DNA from: Arcobacter suis CECT 7833
GTDB taxonomy: Bacteria; Campylobacterota; Campylobacteria; Campylobacterales; Arcobacteraceae
Assembly: GCF_003544815.1 (NCBI RefSeq)
Contig: NZ_CP032100.1
Location: forward strand, 2,542,001-2,606,000
Length of the DNA stretch: 64,000 bases
Reading direction: 5' to 3'
The stretch's first letter is position 1; every line of letters starts with the position of its first letter. Of this stretch, positions 48,201-55,271 are shown in pieces. Made by a program: the position numbers and the translations under genes. The notes below the pieces were generated by a model that saw only the letters and a list, made by a program, of their open reading frames with translations, did not search any database and was not told the DNA's origin.

Positions 48201-48357
48201 ATCAACGGGAGCTGGAGCAAATAGTAGAATTTCTATTGGAACAGGAATTGTGGGTGGAACTTTAACCGCAACTATCTTTGCAATATTTTTTGTTCCTTTA
48301 TTTTTTGTTTTAATTAAAAAAGTTTTTTCATCAAAAAAGGCAGGACAAAATGTTTAA
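45223..48357 (+). CDS. RND multidrug efflux pump inner-membrane subunit (AcrB type)
   Basis: 1,044 residues, twelve membrane helices and two large periplasmic loops. HAE1-family features: FFVHRPIFAWVISLVIM at the start, the proton relay Asp pair in GLLVDDAIVVVENVER (helix 4), Lys in GLAAKNAILIVEF (helix 10), and GGTLTATIFAIFFVPLFF in helix 12. Works by proton-driven rotation of a trimer that expels hydrophobic drugs, bile salts and similar agents. Starts 24 bases after the adaptor and overlaps the channel gene by 8. Confidence 0.95.
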   Translation: MLAQFFVHRPIFAWVISLVIMIAGTVSLYILPMEQYPDIAPPQINISATYTGASAQTVENSVTQIIEQQLTGLDGMIYFSSSSSSSGNSRVKVTFQQGTDPDIAQVQVQNKVEQILSRLPDDVQRQGVRVVKSQTDFLLLASLYDSTGKADKTDIADYLISNLQDSIARLDGVGEVQVFGGQYAMRIWLDPTKLEAYNLMPSDIESAISDQNSQASAGKLGALPVVNNQQLAVTVTARSKFKTVNEFENILVKNNTNGSFVKLKDVARVEIGAQSYSNVTGLNGMPSSGIAIQLASGANAIKTANSIKEFLNKYESSLPQRYKIEYPRDTTLFIQASISEVVKTLLEAIFLVVVVMYVFLKSWRATLIPAIAVPVVLLGTFGILNILGYSINTLTMFGMVLSIGLLVDDAIVVVENVERNMREKLLSAKEATIVSMKEITSALVGVATVLSVVFLPMAFFSGSTGVIYRQFSVTIISSMVLSVIVALTLTPALCATILKPHNENEKQKGFTHWFGQKFDALTLRYKNRVNKVLQMPIRWMVTYLIIIGLLIFVFIKLPTSFLPKEDQGSLMVQYTLPVGAITSRTVEVAEKIKEYFLTQEANNINSIFTISGYSSNSSGQNVGTAYVSLKSWDLRPDTNNNADAIGQRAAKTFADPKSPYFIRDARVISMNPPVVQGLGSTDGFEFQLQADAGTSRTTLAEVKEKILLDAAQNNKINSIRADGTEDTPQLKIEYDTEKALSLGLSMNNIDYTLSAAWAGIYVNDFIDRSRVKRVYIQGDSQFRSKPEDLYTWKIRNASGTMTSFSEFATTKWEYGPEELTRYNGFASYQIQGSAASGISSGVAMDEMDKIADKLSNGTMHSWSGLSYQERLSTGQSGLLYTVSILIIFLCLAALYESWSVPFSILLVVPLGVIGAVLAVYFRGLDNDVYFQVALLTTIGLAAKNAILIVEFVDTAYKNGKPLLEAAIEGATLRLRPIIMTSLAFIAGIMPLALSTGAGANSRISIGTGIVGGTLTATIFAIFFVPLFFVLIKKVFSSKKAGQNV

Positions 48358-49774
48358 AAGAACCATTTCAATAGCCCTTGCTTCAACTCTTTTTACTGGA
48401 TGTATTTCCCTAGAGCCAAAACTAGAACCAAAAGATTCCAAAGTTATTCCCCTTGAATGGAATAATCCAGTTGAGGCAAAAACTCAAGAAGATTTAACTC
48501 AAATAAAACCTTCATGGGAAGATTTTGTTCAAAATGATACTTTAAAAAAAGTTGTTGACCTAGCCATAAAAAACAATAAAGACTTAAAAATAGCCCTTCT
48601 AAATATTCAATCAGCAAGGGCAACATATCGTATAACAAAAGCAGATAGTTTTCCAAATGTTAATGCAAATGGTGATGTAAGTCATGCAAGAAATATAAAC
48701 TCTTCAAATGGAACTACAACTTCACATAATTATTCTGCAAATATATCAGCTTCTTACGAAATAGATTTATTTGGAAAAGTAGAGAGTTTAAATGAAAGTG
48801 CATTACAAAGCTATCTTTCAACACAATTTGCAGCAAATACAGTAAAAGTTAGTCTAATCTCTGAAACAATTAATGCGTGGCTTACATTAGCCACCCATAA
48901 TGAACAATTAAAACTATCAAATCAAACAGTTGAAAATCTACAAAAGGCACATGAACTAACACAAAAAAAGTTTAATGCAGGTGTGATTTCAAAAGCTGAT
49001 GTATTAGATGCAAGTGCCGCATTAAAAGAAGCACAAATAAATGTTATTTCATATAACACAATGATAAAACAAGATAAAAATGCTTTAGAACTACTAATTG
49101 CTCAACCTTTAAATGATGAGCTTTTACCAAAAGAGTTTATAAAGTATGAAAATTGGTTGATGATTGTAAAAGCTGGAATTTCATCAAAAGTTTTATTAAC
49201 ACGACCAGATATTATGGAAGCAGAACATAACCTAAAAGCAAAAAATGCAAATATAGGTGCGGCAAGAGCTGCATTTTTCCCATCTATTTCACTAACTGCA
49301 AATACGGGAATTGCTAGTAAATCACTCTCATCACTTTTTGATGGAGGAGCTCAAAGCGTATGGTCTTTTTCACCAAATATAACTCTTCCAATATTTAACG
49401 GTGGACAAAATAGTGCAAACTTGGATTATACTTATGCTCAAAGAGATATAGCCCTAAATCAATATGAAAAAACTATCCAAACAGCTTTTAAAGAAGTAAA
49501 TGATTCACTGGCAACTAGAGCCACAATTAATGAGCAAATAAACAAACAAAAAGAACTTGTAGACGCTGTATCAAAAAGTTATGACCTCGCACTTGGAGCT
49601 TATAAAATAGGAACTGGTTCATATTTAAATGTTCTAATTTCGCAAAGAACTTTATATTCAGCCCAACAAAATTTGATTAGTAAATACCAAGAAGATTTAA
49701 CAAATCGAGTAAGTTTGTATAGCACTCTTGGGGGAAATGAAGAAGTTGAAGAGATAAATAAAGAGAATCAATGA
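48350..49774 (+). CDS. Outer-membrane efflux channel lipoprotein (NodT/OprM family)
   Basis: 474 residues. Lipoprotein signal with FTGCIS, then WNNPV...PSWEDFVQNDTLKKVVDLAIKNNKDLKIALLNIQSARA, quoted in part, and the typical LLTRPDIMEAEHNLKAKNANIGAARAAFFPSISLTA central motif of OprM-like channels, with ALGAYKIGTGSYLNVLISQRTL near the end. Forms the trimeric tunnel of the RND pump. It overlaps the pump gene by 8 bases and the next small gene by 4. Confidence 0.94.
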   Translation: MFKRTISIALASTLFTGCISLEPKLEPKDSKVIPLEWNNPVEAKTQEDLTQIKPSWEDFVQNDTLKKVVDLAIKNNKDLKIALLNIQSARATYRITKADSFPNVNANGDVSHARNINSSNGTTTSHNYSANISASYEIDLFGKVESLNESALQSYLSTQFAANTVKVSLISETINAWLTLATHNEQLKLSNQTVENLQKAHELTQKKFNAGVISKADVLDASAALKEAQINVISYNTMIKQDKNALELLIAQPLNDELLPKEFIKYENWLMIVKAGISSKVLLTRPDIMEAEHNLKAKNANIGAARAAFFPSISLTANTGIASKSLSSLFDGGAQSVWSFSPNITLPIFNGGQNSANLDYTYAQRDIALNQYEKTIQTAFKEVNDSLATRATINEQINKQKELVDAVSKSYDLALGAYKIGTGSYLNVLISQRTLYSAQQNLISKYQEDLTNRVSLYSTLGGNEEVEEINKENQ

Positions 49775-49962
49775 ATATAGAGTTTAGATTTTTGCAAAAA
49801 GCGATTCTTGATAAAAACTATATTTGTTTTACTTACGAAAATCAAAGTTTTAAAAATGTTAAACCTTTAAAACTTGATTTTGAAAATAGACTTTTTTGTG
49901 ATAAAGGTGTTTTTGAGTTTGGAAAAATTTCAAAACTCAAAATTTTAAAAGATAGATTTTAA
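49771..49962 (+). CDS. Small protein resembling a single WYL domain
   Basis: 63 residues: LQKAILDKNYICFTYENQSFKNVKPLKLDFENRLF... and FGKISKLKIL. The order of short AI segment, aromatic YxN strand, VxPLxL, and a final FxxxxISxLKIL matches a minimal WYL-type ligand domain, but lacks a DNA-binding part. It overlaps the channel gene stop (ATGA), so it belongs to the efflux operon. Function unknown. Confidence 0.6.
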   Translation: MNIEFRFLQKAILDKNYICFTYENQSFKNVKPLKLDFENRLFCDKGVFEFGKISKLKILKDRF

Positions 49963-49969
49963 AATCTAT
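49952..49969. terminator. Bidirectional palindromic terminator
   Basis: ATAGATTTTAAAATCTAT, an 18-base perfect palindrome over the stop of the small WYL-like gene and just before the end of the convergent lysR gene; followed by CTTTTA on the plus strand. Confidence 0.6.
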
Positions 49970-49973
49970 GCTT

Positions 49974-50807
49974 TTATAATAACTTTATCTTTTTTAAATA
50001 ATCCCCAATCATTGGTATAAAATCTTTTCTACATATTAGATGAGTTAGTGGTTCATTTGGTATTTTAGTGAGTTTCAACTCATTTGTATAATTATACTTA
50101 TCGATAATATTTCTAGAAACATAAGCGATTCCCATTCCCGCTTTTACACATCCAAGCATAACTTCATAGTTTTCAATAAATATGGTTTTAAAATCTGCAT
50201 TATTATTTTGAATGAAATACTCTACTAAAAACTTATAGTGTGAACTATCTTTTTTATAGCCTATTAAACAATTTGCACTTTTTTTATTATTTGATTCCAC
50301 TAAATACAAATCATCATCAAACTTATTTAAAATCATCAAATCTTTATGGTTTGGCTCTCCTGTTATAAAAGCAATATCAAGTTTATAATCCAACAACTTC
50401 TCTAAAATTTGAGGATTTGCATTGGCATATAGTTCTAATTCCATATTTGGGTATTTTTTATTAAGTTTTTCAATAAAAGGCAATAATCTCAAAGCTACAT
50501 TTGCTTGTCCTGAACCAATTCGAAGAATCTCTTGATGGGTGATATTTTTCATTTTAAGTTCAGCTTCTTCGACTTTTTTTACTATTTCAACAGCCAAAGG
50601 ATATAATTTTTCACCCTCTTTTGTAAGAATCACACCTGATGGAACTCTATGAAATAGTAAATATCCAAGATTTTTTTCTAATTGTTTAATTCGAAGTGTT
50701 ACATTTGATTGGGTGAAGTTTAAAATTGAAGCACCCAAAGAGATGCTTTTTTTATTTGCAACTGCTACAAAAACTTTTAAAAGCGCTGATTCCATATTGT
50801 TATCCAT
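49974..50807 (-). CDS. LysR family transcriptional regulator
   Basis: 277 residues: N-terminal winged helix (LLKVFVAVANKKSISLGASILNFTQSNVTLRIKQLEKNLGYLLFHR, residues about 8-53) and the periplasmic-binding-like effector domain. Start at Met1 or Met5: Met5 has GGATAACA in front of it and would free the palindrome that overlaps the first Met. Divergent from an AEC transporter, which it most likely controls. Confidence 0.88.
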   Translation of the reverse strand: MDNNMESALLKVFVAVANKKSISLGASILNFTQSNVTLRIKQLEKNLGYLLFHRVPSGVILTKEGEKLYPLAVEIVKKVEEAELKMKNITHQEILRIGSGQANVALRLLPFIEKLNKKYPNMELELYANANPQILEKLLDYKLDIAFITGEPNHKDLMILNKFDDDLYLVESNNKKSANCLIGYKKDSSHYKFLVEYFIQNNNADFKTIFIENYEVMLGCVKAGMGIAYVSRNIIDKYNYTNELKLTKIPNEPLTHLICRKDFIPMIGDYLKKIKLL

Positions 50808-50821
50808 TATATAGTATATAA
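50807..50821. promoter_or_regulatory. Palindrome in the lysR/AEC divergent region
   Basis: TTATATAGTATATAA, perfect 7-1-7 palindrome with LysR-like T-N11-A ends, overlapping the first possible start codon of lysR and about 66 bases upstream of the AEC gene start. Confidence 0.5.
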
Positions 50822-50886
50822 TTTTGTATTATTTGACATTATATATTAAATTGATTATAGTTGCAAAAATACATAAAGAAGTTACC

Positions 50887-51762
50887 ATGATAGAACTATT
50901 ATTTAATAAACTTATGCCAATTGTAATACTTATAATTATCGGTTATTATTGGAAGAAAAAAGAGTTACCTTTTGATAAAGATATGATTAGCTCTTTGATA
51001 ATGAACCTTGGAACTCCTGCTTTATTGATTGCTTCTATAAACAATAAAGATTTAACTGCTGATAATATGATAACTATTTTGATCTATGGAACATCTATTA
51101 TTTTTATTTATACAATATTTACAATGCTTTATTTAAAACTTGAAAAAAAGCCAATAAGACCATTTCTTCAAAGTTTTATTTTCCCAAATACAGGTGGACT
51201 TGGATTGCCAATTGTTTATGTATTGTTAGGAGAAACGGCATTTGTTTATGCTATTACTTTTTCTACTTTGATTAATATTTATCATTTTACTATTGGATTG
51301 TGGCTTGCAAATAACTCACTAAATCTGAAAAAAGCCTTACAAACACCTATTTTATATGCTTTAATCATAGCATTAGTTTTAAAAGGAACTCAAACACCTG
51401 TTCCAAATATCGTAGAAGATGTTTGTCATATGTTAGGTGGAATCGTAATACCTTTATTACTTTTAGCTTTTGGTTCTTCATTGGTTGGTATAAAAATCAT
51501 GCAAAATTTGAAAGCTGTAAGAATGGGTGTTGCAAGAGTTATTATTGGTTTTATAGTAGTTTATGTAACTTTTTCTTTTGGAAATTTTGAAAAAATATTA
51601 ATAGATACTTTAATCATTCAATACTCAATGCCAATAGCCTCAGCTAGTTATCTTTTTGCTCTAAGATTTAATGGACCAGCAGATGAAATAGCAGTAATGA
51701 CAGCATCAAGTACTATTGCTGTGTTGTTTTTACTTCCGGTTATTATTTATGTGGTGAATTGA
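50887..51762 (+). CDS. AEC family transporter
   Basis: About 291 residues, ten hydrophobic helices in two halves, with LGTPALLIASI in the first half and VYVTFSFGNFEKILIDTLIIQYSMPIASASYLFALRF in the second, as in auxin-efflux-carrier/malate-type transporters. The ATG at 50887 has AAAGAAG in front; an upstream in-frame Met at 50824 would add a stretch with no family match. Substrate unknown. Divergent from lysR. Confidence 0.87.
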   Translation: MIELLFNKLMPIVILIIIGYYWKKKELPFDKDMISSLIMNLGTPALLIASINNKDLTADNMITILIYGTSIIFIYTIFTMLYLKLEKKPIRPFLQSFIFPNTGGLGLPIVYVLLGETAFVYAITFSTLINIYHFTIGLWLANNSLNLKKALQTPILYALIIALVLKGTQTPVPNIVEDVCHMLGGIVIPLLLLAFGSSLVGIKIMQNLKAVRMGVARVIIGFIVVYVTFSFGNFEKILIDTLIIQYSMPIASASYLFALRFNGPADEIAVMTASSTIAVLFLLPVIIYVVN

Positions 51763-51782
51763 AAATAAGGGTGATGCTTCTC

Positions 51783-51807
51783 ACTTTTCTTTTTAGTAAA
51801 GAAAAGT
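51783..51807 (+). terminator. Terminator after the AEC gene
   Basis: 10-bp perfect stem ACTTTTCTTT / AAAGAAAAGT with loop TTAGT, 20 bases after the AEC stop. It is A/T-rich; the sequence after it is a repeat-like element. Confidence 0.6.
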
Positions 51808-51827
51808 AAGCAAAAGAAAAGCGTTCG

Positions 51828-51953
51828 CGAAGTTCCAAAATAGCTAAAAAATCAAATGAAATCTTAAAATTTGAAAACTCGCTCAGTCGCTCAAACAGTT
51901 CAAATTTCTTAACAGATTTAATTTGATTTTTCTTTACGCTATTTTGAAAATGC
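51828..51953. repeat. Long imperfect inverted repeat (about 126 bases)
   Basis: The left arm (CCAAAATAGC, AAATCAAAT, AAATC, TTAA, AATTTGAA, in that order) is matched by the complementary series in the right arm (TTCAAATTT, TTAA, GATTT, ATTTGATTT, GCTATTTTG) around a central CTCGCTCAGTCGCTC. The whole can fold to one long interrupted hairpin. The shape is that of a REP/MITE-like intergenic element. The end reaches close to the end of the HEPN-like gene. Confidence 0.55.
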
Positions 51954-51957
51954 TCAC

Positions 51958-52710
51958 TTATTCATATTCAGAATCTATTTCTTTTGCCATATCTACAAAG
52001 TGTTTACAATTATCTTTTAAATAATATAAATATATATTAGCCTCAAACTCTTCCATATTATTAGTAAGAAAATATTCTTTTAGTTTTTTAATTGCAAAAA
52101 AATATTCTTCTAAATCATACTGAATATATTCATTCATTTCATTTCGCTCTTCTATTAGATTTTTAAAATCTATAAATGTTTTCTCTAATGAAAGTAACAT
52201 ATTATTACCAAATAATCTATAAGTATCTGAATTGTGTAATCCTTGTGCAATCTTTTCAAATTGATAACTCATTCCTGAATGAAATAAATCTGAAATTAAT
52301 TTATTTTTATATTTTTCTTTATGCATTAAATCCACCTCGTCTAACTTATTTGATATATATTTATATTTAGTTTTAACTTCTTTTAATTGTTCATATAACA
52401 TTTCTATCAGATTTATATCAATGTATTCCATTCTATTATTTTCTGAACTTCTATGTAAGGAGAATCCTTCTTTGGACAATGTCATTCTTGAAATATAATT
52501 AAAGTATTTTACTTTTTTTTCATTATTATTTGTAGGATGTCCTATTGAAGCATTTCTTAATTTTCTTATGTTTAATAATACTTCACCAATTTCATAATCC
52601 AATTCAAAGACTAATGATAGTTGGCTTATTGCATCTTGTTGAATAAAAAGTGCTTGTAATATTCCATAGGTACAAATATATTGTAAACCTACTCTTTCAG
52701 GATAATCCAT
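51958..52710 (-). CDS. Uncharacterised helical protein with HEPN-like RN(x)4H motif
   Basis: 250 residues from the first in-frame ATG. Residues about 45-60 are LLNIRKLRNASIGHPTNN, in which RNASIGH fits the RX4-6H motif of HEPN RNase-type proteins with Asn after Arg. The rest is Lys/Glu/Tyr-rich helices; a coiled coil is likely at about 100-150. The same frame is open without a Met for 22 codons further upstream to an amber stop, then again to base 52890, so the product seen here may be an N-terminally truncated remnant. I do not recognise the family. Confidence 0.5.
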   Translation of the reverse strand: MDYPERVGLQYICTYGILQALFIQQDAISQLSLVFELDYEIGEVLLNIRKLRNASIGHPTNNNEKKVKYFNYISRMTLSKEGFSLHRSSENNRMEYIDINLIEMLYEQLKEVKTKYKYISNKLDEVDLMHKEKYKNKLISDLFHSGMSYQFEKIAQGLHNSDTYRLFGNNMLLSLEKTFIDFKNLIEERNEMNEYIQYDLEEYFFAIKKLKEYFLTNNMEEFEANIYLYYLKDNCKHFVDMAKEIDSEYE

Positions 52711-52890
52711 ATTAATATAATCTTTTATAGATAATATAGTATCTCCTATAACATCTAATGAACTACAAATCTGATTCTAATCATCTAAATTTAATATTAA
52801 ATCCTTTTGGTATCTATTTGTATTAATATGATTTCTTACATTACTTTCAATATCAATTATTTCTTTAATTAGTACATTTATATTTTCCAG
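52711..52890 (-). pseudogene. Interrupted 5' part of the HEPN-like gene
   Basis: In frame with the gene at 51958-52710, codons from a CTG at 52888-52890 read LENINVLIKEIIDIES...LILNLDD, a TAG at 52777-52779, then NQICSSLDVIGDTILSIKDYIN and the Met. AAAGGA stands 6 bases before the CTG, in the place of a binding site. A simple reading is that an ATG start and one sense codon were each changed, giving a full ancestral protein of about 310 residues. A sequencing error at the TAG is another possibility. Confidence 0.5.
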
Positions 52891-52932
52891 AAGATATCCT
52901 TTGAAATCGCAAATTTAGTAAAAGTTACTATT

Positions 52933-54159
52933 TTATTTCCCGAAGTATTTTCCAACCAAATACCCACTAGCCCACGCAAATTGAAGATTAAAACCTCCCC
53001 TATTTCCTACTATATCTAGAACTTCACCAGCAAAAAATAGACCTTTACATAACTTACTTTCATAAGTTTTATTATCTACCTCAGCAGTTCTTACTCCTCC
53101 GCCACTTGCTTCTGCGTGACCGAAACCTTGGGTGTCTATTATTTTTAGTTTCCATTGATTTAATTGAAATGCTATTGCTTTTATCTGTTTTGCATTTATA
53201 TCAGAGGCTTTTGTATTTATATCAATTTTACAAATATCTAATAAAACTGGTGCTATTTTATTTGACACCATTCCCGTTAGAATATCTACTGCTTTTTGAG
53301 TTGGTAGGTTTTTAAATAGGCTTTGTATTTGGTCGGCTAAGTCATTTCTATTTATTTTGGGAAAGAAATTTATAGCAATTTTTACATCTTGGTATTGGCT
53401 CAAGTTTAAAGCTGCTAATTGTGAAATATCAAGTATTGCAAAACCTGAAACTCCATAACTTGTGAATAATACATCTCCAAAAATCTCTTGTTCCAAATTT
53501 CCATTTATAAACAGACTTACATTACACTCTTTTTTTACACCTTGAAGTTTTCCATTATAAGTATTTTCAGTTTGAAGTCCTACAAGTGAAGGATAAGTTG
53601 GGTTGAAACTATGTCCAAATTTTGAAGCAAAGGCTAAACCAGTCTCATTTGCATTTAGTTGTGGAGCTGCTCCTAAACCATTTGAGATTAGAACTTTGTC
53701 ATAGTTTTTGTATTCTAATTCTTGTGTTTTTATCACAAATTTATCTTCTATTTTTTCTATATCTTTTATAAAAGTTTCCAAATATAGATTTATATTCAAC
53801 TCTTTTAGGGCTAGTTCCAAAAGATTTACTACTGATTTTGCTTCATTTGACAAAGGATATACTTTTCCACTTGGTTTTATATCAAGTAAAAGTCCAATAC
53901 TTTTGCAAAACTTCTCAAAGGCTTTAAAATCAAACTCTTTTAATGCAAAATTTACAAAATCAGGATTTTCACCTAAATAGTTTTTTGAAGTGATTGTTGT
54001 ATTTGAGATATTACATCTTCCATTTCCCGAAGCCAATATCTTTTTACCTATACTTTTATTTGCATCAAATAAATCTATTTGTAAATTTTTGTTTAATCTT
54101 TTGGCAGTAATGGCGGCAATTATTCCCGCTGCTCCTGCTCCTATTATTGCTATTTTCAA
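52933..54159 (-). CDS. BaiN/HI0933-type NAD(P)/FAD-dependent oxidoreductase
   Basis: 408 residues of the HI0933/BaiN flavoprotein family: N-terminal GxGxxG (IIGAGAAGIIAA), the LASGNGRCNISN motif, LLDIKPSGKVYPLSNEAKSV, VLISNGLGAAPQL, and C-terminal GGGVRTAEVDNKTYESKLCKGLFFAGEVLDIVGNRGGFNLQFAWASG (by its parts). The specific substrate in this organism is not known; BaiN reduces bile-acid enone intermediates in gut bacteria. Monocistronic. Confidence 0.88.
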   Translation of the reverse strand: MKIAIIGAGAAGIIAAITAKRLNKNLQIDLFDANKSIGKKILASGNGRCNISNTTITSKNYLGENPDFVNFALKEFDFKAFEKFCKSIGLLLDIKPSGKVYPLSNEAKSVVNLLELALKELNINLYLETFIKDIEKIEDKFVIKTQELEYKNYDKVLISNGLGAAPQLNANETGLAFASKFGHSFNPTYPSLVGLQTENTYNGKLQGVKKECNVSLFINGNLEQEIFGDVLFTSYGVSGFAILDISQLAALNLSQYQDVKIAINFFPKINRNDLADQIQSLFKNLPTQKAVDILTGMVSNKIAPVLLDICKIDINTKASDINAKQIKAIAFQLNQWKLKIIDTQGFGHAEASGGGVRTAEVDNKTYESKLCKGLFFAGEVLDIVGNRGGFNLQFAWASGYLVGKYFGK

Positions 54160-54267
54160 ATCTATCCCTAAAATATTTTTTTTGATTATAGCTAATAGAC
54201 TCTTTCAGACTCTTTCAAATATGAGGAACGTTTATTGCAATAGAGTTCCCATAAATAAAGGATATTC

Positions 54268-55269
54268 ATGAATCCACAGAAAATTAAACGATCAATTGAA
54301 CACTTATGTGAGCGAAAAGTACCTATATTCTTATGGGGACCTCCTGGTATTGGAAAATCTTCAATCATTGCACAAATTGCAAAGGAAAAAGGAATTGCTT
54401 GTATAGATTTACGACTATCTTTACTTGACCCAACGGACTTAAGGGGGATTCCATTTTTTGATGCTGTTAATCAAACAGCTATTTGGGCACCAGCATCTTT
54501 TTTACCAGATGGAAGCATCAAAGAAGGAATTTTGTTTTTAGATGAGTTAAACACAGCAGCTCCAATGGTTCAAGCTTCTGCTTATCAGTTAATCTTAGAT
54601 AGAAAAATCGGTGAATACACACTTCCTGATGGTTGGTCAATAGTTGCCGCTGGAAATAGAGAAAGTGATAGAGGTGTAGTTTTTAGAATGGCTGCACCAC
54701 TTGCAAATAGATTTATTCACCTTGATATGGAAGTAAGTGTTGATGACTGGAGAGCATGGGCGATAAACAATAATATTGATTTATCTATTATCTCATTTAT
54801 CTCATATAGACCCGATGCACTTTTTACTTTTAATACTCAAAGTGATACAAAAGCCTTTGCAACGCCCCGAACTTGGCACTATGTAAATGAAGTATTACTT
54901 TCAACTCCTGAAGATGATTTGATAATGGCACTGATTAGTGGAGCAATTGGTGAAGAGTTAGCCGCTTCATTTTTAGGTTTTAAAGCCGTTATAAAAGAAC
55001 TTCCAAATATGGATGGAATTTTAGATGGAACTGAAAAAGAGTTTCCAACAGACACATCAGCTTTACATATACTTTGTACTGCACTTGCCATTAGAGTAAA
55101 CGAAGATACAAGAACAAAAGAGTTAGACAATCTTCTGAACTACTCTTTAAATCTTCCAGGGGAATTTGCAGTTATGATTATCCAAGATTTAAGACAAAGA
55201 AGAATTGAACTTGACCATCTAAAATCTTGGCCGTTGTGGATGAAAAAATTCAACACATTGCTTCGTTGA
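54268..55269 (+). CDS. MoxR-type AAA+ ATPase
   Basis: 333 residues, Walker A GPPGIGKSS (about 24-32), Walker B ILFLDELNTA (about 89-98), an RFIHLDMEV segment and helical lid, as in MoxR/APE2220-type ATPases. MoxR proteins act with von Willebrand factor A proteins to assemble or activate metal enzymes or complexes; target unknown. RBS AAAGGATATTC. The VWA partner starts 2 bases after its stop. Confidence 0.88.
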   Translation: MNPQKIKRSIEHLCERKVPIFLWGPPGIGKSSIIAQIAKEKGIACIDLRLSLLDPTDLRGIPFFDAVNQTAIWAPASFLPDGSIKEGILFLDELNTAAPMVQASAYQLILDRKIGEYTLPDGWSIVAAGNRESDRGVVFRMAAPLANRFIHLDMEVSVDDWRAWAINNNIDLSIISFISYRPDALFTFNTQSDTKAFATPRTWHYVNEVLLSTPEDDLIMALISGAIGEELAASFLGFKAVIKELPNMDGILDGTEKEFPTDTSALHILCTALAIRVNEDTRTKELDNLLNYSLNLPGEFAVMIIQDLRQRRIELDHLKSWPLWMKKFNTLLR

Positions 55270-55271
55270 TT

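Noticed and set aside
50824-50886. Upstream Met for the AEC transporter at 50824
   Set aside because: It adds 21 residues with no family match; AAAGAAG before 50887 supports the later start.
54199-54218. Tandem duplication of GACTCTTTCA in the gap before the MoxR gene
   Set aside because: Only two 10-base copies; chance slippage is a sufficient explanation.
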